A stretch of DNA of 64,000 bases from Alphaproteobacteria bacterium. Its GTDB lineage: Bacteria > Pseudomonadota > Alphaproteobacteria > CAAGCB01 > CAG-977. Numbering within the stretch: position 1 is the first letter of the stretch; each line of letters opens with the position of its first letter. A program made the translations under genes and the position numbers. The stretch covers positions 211,451 through 275,450 of the forward strand of contig CAAGCY010000006.1 in NCBI GenBank assembly GCA_900768465.1. The letters are read 5' to 3'. Below, in pieces: positions 43,263 to 52,888 of the stretch. A model generated the notes under the pieces. That model was not told the DNA's origin and searched no databases. It worked only from the letters and a program-made list of their open reading frames with translations.

Positions 43263-43787
43263 TTACGATTTTTTGAGTTTTTCCAATGCGGAAAACGCGT
43301 TTTTGCGGGGTTCGTCTTCGATTTTGTCGGAAAAGCGCGCATCGGGCGCGTGCGGAAACGGATCCAAAGCCAACGAAAAGTATTCAACGGCGATTTCCCC
43401 CAAATCGATTTTGTTGTTTTCCAAAACATCGACGTCTTCTTCCTCGTCGCTCATATCCAAATCGATTTCGTTCAAAGTCAAATCGGCGGGGTTCGGTTCT
43501 TCGAACAGCACATTGAACGAATCTTCGACTTCGGCATCGAACGGCTGCAGGGAAACAACGCAAGTTTGCGAGATTTTGCCCTTGACGGTTCCCGTGGCGC
43601 GAACCTGATGTTTATTCAAAGGGCGTACCAGCGCGTCGACTTGGAAAGAATCGATTTTTTCCAATCCCAGCCGTTTTGCCAAAGCTTTTTTTTGCGCGTC
43701 GTTTGCGCTGATTTCAACATTTTCGCCTTTGGCGGGCAAGCGGGCGGTATCGATGATATACGAAAATTCGGGATTTAAGTCTTTCAT
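43263..43787 (-). CDS. yceD: YceD / DUF177 family protein
   Basis: 174 residues. 'RATGTVKGKISQTCVVSLQPFDAEVEDSFNVLF' matches DUF177, a family that precedes rpmF and is linked to 23S rRNA accumulation in plants and bacteria. An acidic Asp/Glu run follows, then 'KIDLGEIAVEYFSLALDPFPHAPDA' closes the domain. The ATG at 43787 is preferred: AAGGA is 8 bases upstream, while the ATG at 43796 overlaps that site. Confidence 0.88.
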   Translation of the reverse strand: MKDLNPEFSYIIDTARLPAKGENVEISANDAQKKALAKRLGLEKIDSFQVDALVRPLNKHQVRATGTVKGKISQTCVVSLQPFDAEVEDSFNVLFEEPNPADLTLNEIDLDMSDEEEDVDVLENNKIDLGEIAVEYFSLALDPFPHAPDARFSDKIEDEPRKNAFSALEKLKKS

Positions 43788-43858
43788 TGCGGGCATCCTT
43801 TGTGTAAAATCGGCTTTATTCTAAATCAATCCGATTTTTTTGCAAGGATGCTGAAGAC

Positions 43859-44302
43859 ATGTCGCCCTTTTTCCGCTTTAAAATACTGGCTTTGACCGCG
43901 TTCGTCGGCGGGTGCGCCCCGATGATTGACACGCACGGCGATGTCTTGGACGCCGACGATTTGGCGGCTTTGAAAGTCGGGGAAACATCCTACGCCGAAG
44001 CGGCGGGCATTCTTGGGACTCCGTCCGTCCGATCGACTTTTGACTCGGAAAACTGGCTGTACATCACATCCAAGCAAAAAAGAATCGCGTTTTTCAAACC
44101 CGAAGAATTCGAACGCACGGTCACCGTTTTGAAATTCGACCGTTCCGGCGTTTTGCAAGGCATTGAAACAAAAACGCTGTCCGACGGCAGAGCCATCGCT
44201 CCCGATACGGATACAACCGAAACAAGCGGCAAAGAACTGACGTTTTTAGACCAAATGGCGGGCAACGTCGGTCGTCTGTCGACGGACGCCCCCGTGCATT
44301 AA
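43859..44302 (+). CDS. bamE: Outer membrane protein assembly factor BamE
   Basis: 147 residues. Lipobox FVGGC makes Cys19 the lipidated residue. The SmpA/OmlA fold follows: 'LDADDLAALKVGETSYAEAAGILGTPSVRSTFDSENWLYI'. BamE stabilises the BAM complex that inserts outer-membrane beta-barrels, possibly including the surface protein at 1-5188. It is divergent from yceD, the usual alphaproteobacterial arrangement. The stop overlaps the convergent chemoreceptor-like gene by 4 bp. Confidence 0.92.
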   Translation: MSPFFRFKILALTAFVGGCAPMIDTHGDVLDADDLAALKVGETSYAEAAGILGTPSVRSTFDSENWLYITSKQKRIAFFKPEEFERTVTVLKFDRSGVLQGIETKTLSDGRAIAPDTDTTETSGKELTFLDQMAGNVGRLSTDAPVH

Positions 44303-46437
44303 AGGGGATCTTTTTCTTCCTCGTATGTCGGCAAAACGGCAACGTAGTCTTCAAACTTTTTGGATATTGCATTCAGCTGGCGTTCCAAGAACGGAATCAG
44401 TTCTTCGGCATCCCCCAAATGCGCGGGCAGTTCGTTCAAATCGGACAAAGCATCCTGCCGCACGCTTTGCAGTTTTTCCGTTTCAATCCCCGCGCTTTGC
44501 AAAGCATGAAGCGCGCCTTCGATTCGCGCTCGTTGTTCCTGAGCCGCGGCTGAAATTCCCGCCGCTTTTTGCGTTGAATCGGCAGTATCCCGTTCCAATC
44601 GGGCAATAATATCGGAAAAACCGCTTGCCCCCTGACGAACGGCTTTGAGCCTGTCGGACAAACGCGCGACCGCGTCCTCCGTCTTTTGGGTTTGGCGGCG
44701 AATATCCAGCGCGACCGCGCCGAAAGATTTGGCTTTGTCGCCCGCTTTGGCGGCTTCGATGGAAGCGTTCAGCGCCAATATTTTCGTTTCCGCCGCCGCG
44801 TTTTGCATTTGCGCCGCTTCGTCCAACGTCGAACGAATCCAATCCTGCAGACTTTTTACAAAATTCTTTGCCTGTTCCGCGTTTTGCATGGATTGACCCG
44901 ACCCTTGAGCCACGGCATCCGCCGCCGCTTTGAACGTTTGCAGCTCCGGAGCGGACACCTGCAGAAATTCAAACAACCGCTTCAAGTCTGTTTTCAGGTT
45001 TTCGTAATCGTTTTCATCCAGCCGCGTTTTTAAAGCTTCCAATCCGCGGCGAACGTAATTCAGCGCTTCCGCCATGGTGGCAAGCTGAGTCTGGCATTGA
45101 CCGAATCGTTCTTTGGAATCCTCGCTCATTTCGGATGCGGAAGAACTAAGCTGCTGCAACAGTCCCAACATCTGGCACAGCTGACTTTCCGTATCGACGC
45201 CGACCCCCTGCCCGAAGTAAGCGACTTCCGATTCGTTTTTGACGGCATCGCCGTTCATATTCGGCGCCCCCAGCGGCACATAGCTGACGGGCGCGCCGTA
45301 AGTATCGGGACGCCCCAGCAAAGACGTGTCGGACAACACGGGCAAATCCTTCAAATGCGCCAACAGAGTGGACAGCGACCGCGCCAACGCGCCGACTTCA
45401 TCGCCGCGTTCCGTGAAATGAATTAAAACGGAACGGTTGCCGCGCGCGATTTCCGTCGCGCAGTCAACCAAACGGTTCAACGGATAGCGAATGCCGTACA
45501 GCGACAAAAACGACATCAGCACGGCGAAGACTCCGCCGAACGCGGCACAAAACACAAACAATTTCTGCAACCGTATTTTGTCGTTTTCCGCTTTGGCGAT
45601 AAAGTCCGCCGCAATGGCGCCCAAATCGTCCAGCAATCCGTTGAATTCCGCGACCGTTTTTTTGCCGTTCGACGACAGGTTTTTGATTTTCGTCCGCAAA
45701 GTGTCGTTGATTTTCAGTTTTCGATTGATTTCGTCTTCCAACGCTTTCAATGACGCGGAAACGACTTTCAGCTGTTTTGTATTGACCATTTCGGCTTGTT
45801 TGGCGGAATTGACCGCCTTTTTCAAAGCCGCCAAGCCATCCGTCAACCGTTTGCGGTCTTCGCCCGAATCCGCGACGGCGGCTTCCAGCGACAAAACCTC
45901 GTCCAGCTGTTCGCGCAAATTGTTCAAAGCGAACGACGCCGACGGCAGGCTGACCTCCTCTATCATCGCCGTTAGCTTTTCCGACGATTGTCCCGCGTAT
46001 TTTTCGACTTTTTTATCCGCCTCAACGCTTTTGTCATACAAGGCGTTCATATCGCTTTGCGCCGAACGGTTGCGCGCGGCGATTTCGGAAACGACTTTTT
46101 TATAGCGGTCGTCCAAATCGGATCCGCCCAGCACCATTTCGACTTCCCCCGCTTTGTCGAAAAAGCGGCGGAAAGCGGCGTCCGTTTTTTTCTTTTCCGC
46201 CGCGGAACGCTGTTTTGAAAAAAAGAACAGCGCCTGATCCAACGCGTAAAAGTCCGTTTCCAACGCGGTCAGCTGACGGGTCGCATTCATCACGGCATTG
46301 GCTTTCGTGTATTCTTTCTGCACGGTTCCGACGGCGGTCATCGCGAAAAAGCACAGGAAAACGACATACGCGCCGACCAGCAGAAAACCGCCGTAAACGC
46401 GCGTTGCCAGATGAAATTTTGAAAGGAAGCGGAACAT
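44299..46437 (-). CDS. Methyl-accepting chemotaxis-like protein
   Basis: 712 residues. One membrane helix near residue 17-37, a long helical periplasmic region (about 38-285), a second helix (LFVFCAAFGGVFAVLMSFLSLYGI), then HAMP (YPLNRLVDCATEIARGNRSV). The signalling tip is present but degenerate: 'ETKILALNASIEAAKAGDKAKSFGAVALDIRRQTQ', where classical receptors have AAIEAARAGE. No CheA, CheW or flagellar genes are in the window, so it may act outside chemotaxis. It is third in an operon with the genes at 46460 and 46928. Confidence 0.85.
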   Translation of the reverse strand: MFRFLSKFHLATRVYGGFLLVGAYVVFLCFFAMTAVGTVQKEYTKANAVMNATRQLTALETDFYALDQALFFFSKQRSAAEKKKTDAAFRRFFDKAGEVEMVLGGSDLDDRYKKVVSEIAARNRSAQSDMNALYDKSVEADKKVEKYAGQSSEKLTAMIEEVSLPSASFALNNLREQLDEVLSLEAAVADSGEDRKRLTDGLAALKKAVNSAKQAEMVNTKQLKVVSASLKALEDEINRKLKINDTLRTKIKNLSSNGKKTVAEFNGLLDDLGAIAADFIAKAENDKIRLQKLFVFCAAFGGVFAVLMSFLSLYGIRYPLNRLVDCATEIARGNRSVLIHFTERGDEVGALARSLSTLLAHLKDLPVLSDTSLLGRPDTYGAPVSYVPLGAPNMNGDAVKNESEVAYFGQGVGVDTESQLCQMLGLLQQLSSSASEMSEDSKERFGQCQTQLATMAEALNYVRRGLEALKTRLDENDYENLKTDLKRLFEFLQVSAPELQTFKAAADAVAQGSGQSMQNAEQAKNFVKSLQDWIRSTLDEAAQMQNAAAETKILALNASIEAAKAGDKAKSFGAVALDIRRQTQKTEDAVARLSDRLKAVRQGASGFSDIIARLERDTADSTQKAAGISAAAQEQRARIEGALHALQSAGIETEKLQSVRQDALSDLNELPAHLGDAEELIPFLERQLNAISKKFEDYVAVLPTYEEEKDPL

Positions 46438-46459
46438 TTTTCACCTGAAAAAGAAAGTT

Positions 46460-46912
46460 TTATTTTTTATCGGATTTGGAAGCGGGCGCGGCATCCGTTT
46501 TTTCGATTTTGGCTTTGTCCTCTGCGGCGCGTTCCTCTTGCGTCGCCTGAAAAGCTTCTTCGTTATCCAACAGCCATTTGACCCGTCCCTGCGCTTCTTT
46601 TCTGAGTTTGTCGCGGATTTCGTCGCGTTCTTTGGCGTGGCGCAATTTCATGTCCAGCTTTTTATCCAGCGTGTAAAGATCGAATTCGCGCACTTCATCC
46701 GCCTGTTTGACCAACAGATTCAGAATGTCTTCGGGCAGAACGGTTCTTTGTCTGATTTTTTCGACTTTGGTGGAAAACATTTGGTTAATCAGCAGCTTTT
46801 TTTGCTCGTATTCTTCGCGCAGGACGTTTTCCGACGTCTGAGCAGACGCGCTCGAAGCGTTAAAAAACGTTGCCGCGGCAAACACAACGGCGGAAATGGA
46901 AAGCATACGCAT
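46460..46912 (-). CDS. Small exported coiled-coil protein
   Basis: 150 residues. Signal peptide to about residue 24 (SSASA), then a highly charged helix to residue 130 and a Lys/Ala/Asp tail. There is no Cys in the mature part. AGGGGG precedes the ATG. It lies 15 bases after the WYL/TerB-like gene and 22 bases before the chemoreceptor-like gene, so it may be a periplasmic partner of the latter's long helical domain; this is inference. Confidence 0.7.
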   Translation of the reverse strand: MRMLSISAVVFAAATFFNASSASAQTSENVLREEYEQKKLLINQMFSTKVEKIRQRTVLPEDILNLLVKQADEVREFDLYTLDKKLDMKLRHAKERDEIRDKLRKEAQGRVKWLLDNEEAFQATQEERAAEDKAKIEKTDAAPASKSDKK

Positions 46913-46927
46913 AAAGACCCCCTTTAA

Positions 46928-48139
46928 TCACAATCCCATAATATTCAACTCAATGCCGGCTATTCTTAAAGCATAAAACAGCTCCGCCGTCAATTCGCGT
47001 TGCTTCGGGCGAACGACTCCGCCGCCCAAAACCAACTGCAGAAAAGCCCTGACCAGATTTGACACAACGTCGCGCGGAAAACAAACCAGCACGTCCAGCG
47101 CATTCTGAAACGCCGCGTCGTCCGAACCGAGAGCTTTAATATAATCCAACAATTTGCCGCCGTCAAAAGCTATAAAACCGCAGCGCGCGGAAATATAGTC
47201 GCATAGAATGCCCTGCTTTGTCCCGTCCGACGCGTCCAAATTCCCCGCCGCCGCGCTCAGCAGCACCACGTCGTAGCGCGCGCGCGCCAAAATATCAATC
47301 AGCGTTTCGTCCTCAATTCCTTTTTCGTTTTTGATTTTATCCGTCAAAAACGCGTACGGGTTTTGGATTTCCGTCATTGTCCGCAAATCGTACAACTGAC
47401 AAACGCGGGACAAGGGGATGAAGCCGTTTCCGCCCGTATCGGGAGCATACACATCCAGCAGCAATTCGCCGGACCGTCGCAACACGCGTTTGACGACAAT
47501 CACTCTGTCCGCCGGCAAATCATGCACGTCATAATAAATCACGCCCGTCGGATAAGCGATTTCGTCGATTAAAACGCCGTCGGGCAGTTTTTTTTGCGCG
47601 GGCATCGCCATTAACGGCTTGTACGCATCCGGTTTTGCGCTTTCGGCGTTCAGCAGTTTAACGGTGTCCGAAAACGATTTCCGTTTGGTTTGCGGTTCTT
47701 GCCGTTCTTCGGGAAAAGCTTCGGCTTCGGGCGTAAAAGAATCGTCGGTTATCGTATCTTTTTGCTTTGATTTTTTTTCTTTGCGGATTTTGGAACGGCT
47801 TTTCATGCCGCGCAGTTCTTTGATTTTGCGTCCCGCGATTTTCAGCTCTTGCTTTTCTTCTTCCTGTTTCAGAGCCGTTTCGGCGGTTTCCGTTCGGAAA
47901 AACAGTTCCTTCAGCTTTTTTTTCCGCCGTCCCTGCAAAGCCTGAGCCTTGGCTTCCGTCAGCTTGTCGATTTCTTTTTGCAGTTCGGGGGGCGGAATGT
48001 AACGTCCGTCGATTTCCGAAAACCGTTTTTCCTTTTTCCCCGGACGCCTGAGGGCGTGACGCTGCGCGCGCCCCAAATCAAGGCGCTTTTGTTCTTCGCT
48101 TTGCGCGGATTCGTCGGTTTGTTTTTCCGAATCGCTCAT
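46928..48139 (-). CDS. Coiled-coil protein with possible WYL-like and TerB-like domains
   Basis: 403 residues, cytoplasmic. Residues 1-150 are charged and coiled, with Lys/Arg runs. Residues about 185-255 include 'VIVVKRVLRRSGELLLDVYAPDTGGNGFIPLSRVCQLYDLRTM', similar in pattern to WYL ligand-binding domains. Residues 280-400 are helical ('LIDILARARYDVVLLSAAAGNLDASDGTKQGILCDYISARC') and recall TerB-like domains. Both assignments are tentative. First gene of the operon with the chemoreceptor-like protein. The start has only a weak site. Confidence 0.65.
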   Translation of the reverse strand: MSDSEKQTDESAQSEEQKRLDLGRAQRHALRRPGKKEKRFSEIDGRYIPPPELQKEIDKLTEAKAQALQGRRKKKLKELFFRTETAETALKQEEEKQELKIAGRKIKELRGMKSRSKIRKEKKSKQKDTITDDSFTPEAEAFPEERQEPQTKRKSFSDTVKLLNAESAKPDAYKPLMAMPAQKKLPDGVLIDEIAYPTGVIYYDVHDLPADRVIVVKRVLRRSGELLLDVYAPDTGGNGFIPLSRVCQLYDLRTMTEIQNPYAFLTDKIKNEKGIEDETLIDILARARYDVVLLSAAAGNLDASDGTKQGILCDYISARCGFIAFDGGKLLDYIKALGSDDAAFQNALDVLVCFPRDVVSNLVRAFLQLVLGGGVVRPKQRELTAELFYALRIAGIELNIMGL

Positions 48140-48217
48140 TTTCAGTCATCGCTTAAGAATTTGTACATAAAAGCAGTCTATCGTAAGAAAGTTAAAGAAC
48201 TTTAACGAGATTCGTCA

Positions 48218-48850
48218 ATGAATATCGATTTTGTATTGGATACGGTCTGCATCTGGTCGTACATCGGATTGCGCCGCCTGACAGAAACTCTGCGGCACTT
48301 TCCCGACGACCGCTTTACGCTGACGGTGCGCCCGTATTTCATTACGCCGCCCGACGATTTCGCGCCCTATTCGCTCAGGGTGCGCCTTGGTCCCGCCGAA
48401 CGCACGCGGGGGCTGAAGGAAAAACTGTTGCCCTATCTGCGGGAAACGGGCATTTTCGTCGCGTTCGACAAACTGCCCGACGTGAAATCCAGCGCGCCGT
48501 CCCATATTCTGGTGCAAACGGGTTTTGCGCAAAACAAAGGCGTTGAAACGCTGGAAGCGGTGTTTTACGCTTATTTTACGCAAGCTTGCGATATCGGGCA
48601 AGTTTCCGTTTTACTGCAAATCGCGGAAAGTTTGAATTTGAACATTGACGCTTTTCAATCCGAACTGGAAAAGCATTATGCCGGCGCGCGTCCGTTTCCC
48701 GCTTGGCGCAAAGAGGGCATCCGCGGTGTGCCGAGCTTAATCTTCGGCAAAAAATTTTTGATTACGGGCGCGCAAAGCGTCAAAAGCATGACAAGGCTGA
48801 TTCATACGGCTCAACTTTATTTCAATGAAACTGACGAGGAACAACAATGA
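48218..48850 (+). CDS. DsbA-family thioredoxin-like protein (FrnE type), CxxS active site
   Basis: 210 residues without signal peptide. The start 'NIDFVLDTVCIWSYIGLRRL' aligns with the FrnE/2-hydroxychromene isomerase group, where 'D..CPWCYIG' is usual. Here the second Cys is Ser (C-I-W-S), so a classical dithiol reaction is unlikely. 'GIRGVPSLIFGKKFLITGAQS' is the cis-Pro loop and the end of the fold. It could be an isomerase- or transferase-like enzyme. The gene overlaps the NSS transporter by ATGA. Confidence 0.82.
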   Translation: MNIDFVLDTVCIWSYIGLRRLTETLRHFPDDRFTLTVRPYFITPPDDFAPYSLRVRLGPAERTRGLKEKLLPYLRETGIFVAFDKLPDVKSSAPSHILVQTGFAQNKGVETLEAVFYAYFTQACDIGQVSVLLQIAESLNLNIDAFQSELEKHYAGARPFPAWRKEGIRGVPSLIFGKKFLITGAQSVKSMTRLIHTAQLYFNETDEEQQ

Positions 48851-50157
48851 ATTCGGAACGCGCAACTTGGAGTTCGAAATTCGGTATGGTCATGGCGGCG
48901 GCAGGGTCCGCCGTCGGATTGGGAAACCTGTGGCGCTTCCCTTATGTTACCGCGCAAAGCGGCGGCGGCGCTTTTTTGATGATTTATCTGGCAATCGTCG
49001 CAACCATCGGGCTGACAATGATTTTGGTCGAATCGGCGCTGGGCATGCGTGCGAAAACGGACGCGGTCGGCGCGCTGAAAACGATTAACCCGCGTTTCGG
49101 ATTTATCGGCGGAATCGGCATTTTGGCGGGCGCGATTATCGTTCCGTACTACTGCGTCATCGGCGGCTGGATTATGGCGTACATCGCGGAAAGCTTTTCG
49201 TTGACGACTTTGGAAAACTTTGAAGAACACTTCAGCACCTTTATCGCGTCACCCGTCCCGCCCGCCCTGTACTTTGCGCTGTTTTTGGGTCTGACGGGCG
49301 TCATCGTCTACCGCGGCATCCAAAACGGCATCGAAAAAGCATGCAAAATCATGATGCCCGCTTTGTTCGTCCTGTTGTTGATTTTAATGGCGCGTTCGCT
49401 GACTTTGCCGAACGCTTTGGACGGCGTGAAGTTCTTTTTCAAACCCGATTTTTCCAAAATCACGGGGGAAACATTCCTGCAGGCGTTGGGGCAAGCGTTC
49501 TTTTCCCTGTCGGTCGGCATGGGAATTTACATCACGTTCGGATCGTACGCCAACACGGAAGCGAAAGTTTTTAAAACCATGTGGCCCGTTCCGACTCTGG
49601 ACACGCTGGTTTCCCTGCTGACGGGACTGACGATTTTTCCCGCCGTGTTCGCGTTCGGAATTTCGATGAACGCGGGACCGTCGCTGGTCTTTATCACGTT
49701 CCCGAAAATTTTCGCATCGATTCCGTTCGGCGCGTTTTTCAGTCTGGTGTTTTTCGCTTTGCTGCTGATGGCGGCGCTGACATCATCCATGTCGCTGATG
49801 GAAGTCGTCGTGACGTTCCTGTGCGATCAATGGAAAATGACCCGCAAAAAAGCCGTCATCTCTTACAGTTTGTTGTCTTTGGTCGGCGGCGTGCTGGTAT
49901 CGCTGTCGTTCGGAGTCCTCAGCGGCTTTAAAATCGGGGGCAAGATTTTGTTCGACCAGTTCGATTTTCTGGCGTCGAACATCCTGCTGCCGACGGGCGG
50001 ATTTTTGATTTGCATCGCAACGGGCTGGGTTTTGGGCGTTGACAAGCTCAACGTTTTCCATTCCAAAGCGGCGGAAACGGCGTTTGCCTTTTCGGTGCGC
50101 TACATCACGCCGATAGCCGTCGCGGCCGTTTTGCTGAACGTCATCGGTTTGATTTAA
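48847..50157 (+). CDS. NSS family sodium-dependent amino-acid transporter
   Basis: 436 residues with about 11 membrane helices. Helix 1 carries the family motif 'SSKFGMVMAAAGSAVGLGNLWRFPYVT', whose GNLWRFPY segment binds Na+ and substrate. 'GGGAFLMIYL', 'GQAFFSLSVGMGIYITFGSY' and 'SSMSLMEVVVTFL' also fit. Bacterial members such as LeuT, MhsT and TnaT import hydrophobic amino acids. It is co-translated with the DsbA-like gene, and its 3' end overlaps the convergent ClC gene by 17 bp. Confidence 0.94.
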   Translation: MNSERATWSSKFGMVMAAAGSAVGLGNLWRFPYVTAQSGGGAFLMIYLAIVATIGLTMILVESALGMRAKTDAVGALKTINPRFGFIGGIGILAGAIIVPYYCVIGGWIMAYIAESFSLTTLENFEEHFSTFIASPVPPALYFALFLGLTGVIVYRGIQNGIEKACKIMMPALFVLLLILMARSLTLPNALDGVKFFFKPDFSKITGETFLQALGQAFFSLSVGMGIYITFGSYANTEAKVFKTMWPVPTLDTLVSLLTGLTIFPAVFAFGISMNAGPSLVFITFPKIFASIPFGAFFSLVFFALLLMAALTSSMSLMEVVVTFLCDQWKMTRKKAVISYSLLSLVGGVLVSLSFGVLSGFKIGGKILFDQFDFLASNILLPTGGFLICIATGWVLGVDKLNVFHSKAAETAFAFSVRYITPIAVAAVLLNVIGLI

Positions 50158-51472
50158 AGAAACGGCTTTTTGTTTTACGCTTTCTGAAACTGACGGGACG
50201 GACCTTCCAACTGTGTTTGTCGGTCGGTTCCGCCAGTACGAAAGCGTCGGATTTCGGATGCACCAGAATTTGCGTCGGGTACAAACTGCGCGCTCCGACC
50301 AGCATATAGGTCAGCACGCACACAATCCCCGCATAAGGCGCAATCGCTTCGCCGAACAATCCGACAGCCAGAAAAGTCGCCGCCATCGGCGTGTTGACCG
50401 CGCCCGCGACGCACGCGACAAAACCCAAAGCGCCGAAAAACCCGACATCCAGTCCGAACACGCTTGCGAACAGCGCGCCCGCCGCCGCCCCGATATAAAA
50501 AGTCGGGGTCAAAACGCCGCCCGACCCGCCGCCCGCCAACGTCACGGCAAGCAAAAACGATTTCAGCGCAAAAGCGCACCACAGCACGTTTTCCCCCGCC
50601 AGAATTTTATTCAGCCCGATTTCCCCCGTCCTGAGATAAGTATCGCCCGAAAACGCCGCAACGGTCAGCAAAACACCGCTTGCGATTAAGGTTTTGACCC
50701 AATCGGGAAGTTTCAGTTTTTTGGCGTAATTGCCGATTCCTTCGACGATTTCAATATGAAGCACGCACACGACGCTGAAAAACAAAGCCGCGGCGAACGT
50801 CCACAGCAACACGGGAATCCCCAGTTCGGGAACGGCGATTTGCGGCACGGCGTACACCATCCCCAGCTGAACACAGGTAAAGTACGCCGCAACGCTGCTG
50901 ATGACGGCGGGCAGTAAAATGGGATAAAAGAATTCGCCGACGAACAACACTTCGACCCCGAACACCGCGCCCGCAATCGGCGCGCCGAACACGGCGGAAA
51001 GCGCGGCGGCGGTTCCGCAAATGACCAGCTTTTTGCGTTCGCGCTCCGTAAAGCGGAACAACAAGGCGGCTTCCGACATCAGCCCCGCGCCGATTTGCAC
51101 GCTGGGACCTTCCGTGCCGACAACGCCGCCCGTCGCCAAAGTCGCCAACGTCGACAGGATTTTGACGGGAACGACGGCGAACGGAATTCTGGACGCGCGG
51201 TAATGAATGGCGAAAATCACTTTGTCCGTGCCGTGTCCTTCGGCGGAAGGGGCAAAAATCTTGACAACGTACAAACTGGCGAACAGTCCGACGGGAATCA
51301 GCGCATACCGCCAATCGGGCAAAGCGGTTACGAAATCAATGCCTTTTTCCAGCAAAAACAGAAACAGCCGAATGAACGCGCCCGTCAAAACGCCTGCCAA
51401 AGTCGCTAAAATCAGCCACTTAAACACGTTGTACAAAACGATTTTGTCGTTTTTCAGTTCCTGCGCAATCAT
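50141..51472 (-). CDS. ClC family chloride channel/antiporter
   Basis: 443 residues, many membrane helices. 'GGVVGTEGPSVQIGAGL' holds the gating Glu, and 'GGGSGGVLTPTFYIGAAAGA' is the second selectivity motif. The first Cl- motif, GSGIP in E. coli ClcA, is here GHGTDKVI, as in several divergent bacterial ClCs, so ion preference is uncertain. No CBS domains follow; the C-terminus is short and basic. The ATG at 51472 has a G-rich site 10 bases upstream. It may balance charge in acid resistance. Confidence 0.9.
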   Translation of the reverse strand: MIAQELKNDKIVLYNVFKWLILATLAGVLTGAFIRLFLFLLEKGIDFVTALPDWRYALIPVGLFASLYVVKIFAPSAEGHGTDKVIFAIHYRASRIPFAVVPVKILSTLATLATGGVVGTEGPSVQIGAGLMSEAALLFRFTERERKKLVICGTAAALSAVFGAPIAGAVFGVEVLFVGEFFYPILLPAVISSVAAYFTCVQLGMVYAVPQIAVPELGIPVLLWTFAAALFFSVVCVLHIEIVEGIGNYAKKLKLPDWVKTLIASGVLLTVAAFSGDTYLRTGEIGLNKILAGENVLWCAFALKSFLLAVTLAGGGSGGVLTPTFYIGAAAGALFASVFGLDVGFFGALGFVACVAGAVNTPMAATFLAVGLFGEAIAPYAGIVCVLTYMLVGARSLYPTQILVHPKSDAFVLAEPTDKHSWKVRPVSFRKRKTKSRFFKSNR

Positions 51473-51541
51473 TCGACACAATCCCCCGATTTTTCGTCCA
51501 AATCCGGAACATAAAACGAAAGTTGCCGTTTGACAAGGATT

Positions 51542-52888
51542 TTAGCGCACAAACAGGCGAATCAGTTTGTCTTTCCACGACGCATAGGGCTGATAGCGCA
51601 AAGGCAAATCCAAAAACGTCTTTTTATCAACGATTGTTTTGACGTGCGTAAAGGTCTCAAAGCCCGTTTTGCCGTGATACGCGCCGATACCGCTTTCGCC
51701 AACGCCGCCGAATCCCGCTTCGCTGGTTGCCAAGTGGATAATCGTGTCGTTGACGCACCCGCCGCCGAATTGAACGCCCGTCGTCAAATCCTTTTGCGTC
51801 TTTGTATTCGACGAAAACAGGTAAAACGCCAAAGGCATCGGATTTTGCGCAACGATTTCCTTGGCTTCCGCGATTTTTTCGACCGTCAGAACGGGCAGCA
51901 GAGGACCGAAGATTTCTTCGCCCATCGCGGGGTGGTCAAGCGTCGCGTCCTTTATCACCGTCGGGGCGATTTGCAGCGTTTCGGGATTGCTTTTTGCCGT
52001 CGGACACAAGCTTGTCAACCGCTCGAAATGCTTGCGGTTCACGATTCTGCCGTAGTCGGGATTTTCCAGCGGATTTTCACCGAACTGCCGTTTGATTTCC
52101 GCGTCAATCAAGCTCAACAGCTTGTCTTTGACCGCGGATTCGACAATCAGATAATCGGGGGCGACGCACGTTTGCCCGCAGTTTAAAAACTTGCCGAACA
52201 CAATGCGGCGGGCGGCAACTTTCAAATTCGCCGTCGAATCGACCAGACACGGGCTTTTTCCACCCAGTTCAAGACACACGGGCGTTAAGAATTTAGCCGC
52301 TTTTTCCATCACGATTCGCCCGACCGTCTTGCCGCCCGTAAAACAGATGACATCAAAGCGGTTGTCCAGCAAATCGGCGTTGACTTCGCGCCCGCCCTGC
52401 ACGACCGCGACATATTCGGGGGCAAAGCAGCCGGCAAGCACATCCGCCAAAACACGCGCCGTTTCGGGGGCGTAAGCGGACGGTTTGACCACAACGGTAT
52501 TGCCCGCCGCAATCGCGTCAATCAGCGGCTCCATCGTCAGCATAAAAGGATAGTTCCACGGGCTCATCACCAAAGCGACGCCGTACGGCACGCGCAGCTC
52601 GTACGTTTTGGCGTAAAATTGCGCCAGCGGCGTTTTGACCGAACGCTTGCGGGCGAATTTTTTGGTATGCTTCAGCATAAAGCTCAGTTCCGCCAGCGTC
52701 ATGCCGACTTCGGTCATATACGCTTCGGTCGCGCTTTTGCCCAAATCGGCTTTCAGCGCGTCCAAAATCCGCGGTTCAAACGCTTTAATGCTCTGTTTCA
52801 AGCGTTTCAAAGCGGCGATTCTGAACTTTACGTCCAGCGTTTTGCCCGTTTCAAAAAAGCGTCTTTGCGCGTCAATGATTTCCCGCAT
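51542..52888 (-). CDS. Aldehyde dehydrogenase (class 3-like)
   Basis: 448 residues. NAD(P)-dependent oxidation of aldehydes to acids. Motifs: 'VMSPWNYPFMLTMEPLIDAIAAGNTVVVKPS', catalytic Glu in 'PVCLELGGKSPCLVD' and catalytic Cys in 'FLNCGQTCVAPDYLI'. The short length and lack of the long N-terminal arm point to the class 3, fatty-aldehyde-type branch. The start shares one base with the stop of the iron-ADH gene. Confidence 0.93.
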   Translation of the reverse strand: MREIIDAQRRFFETGKTLDVKFRIAALKRLKQSIKAFEPRILDALKADLGKSATEAYMTEVGMTLAELSFMLKHTKKFARKRSVKTPLAQFYAKTYELRVPYGVALVMSPWNYPFMLTMEPLIDAIAAGNTVVVKPSAYAPETARVLADVLAGCFAPEYVAVVQGGREVNADLLDNRFDVICFTGGKTVGRIVMEKAAKFLTPVCLELGGKSPCLVDSTANLKVAARRIVFGKFLNCGQTCVAPDYLIVESAVKDKLLSLIDAEIKRQFGENPLENPDYGRIVNRKHFERLTSLCPTAKSNPETLQIAPTVIKDATLDHPAMGEEIFGPLLPVLTVEKIAEAKEIVAQNPMPLAFYLFSSNTKTQKDLTTGVQFGGGCVNDTIIHLATSEAGFGGVGESGIGAYHGKTGFETFTHVKTIVDKKTFLDLPLRYQPYASWKDKLIRLFVR

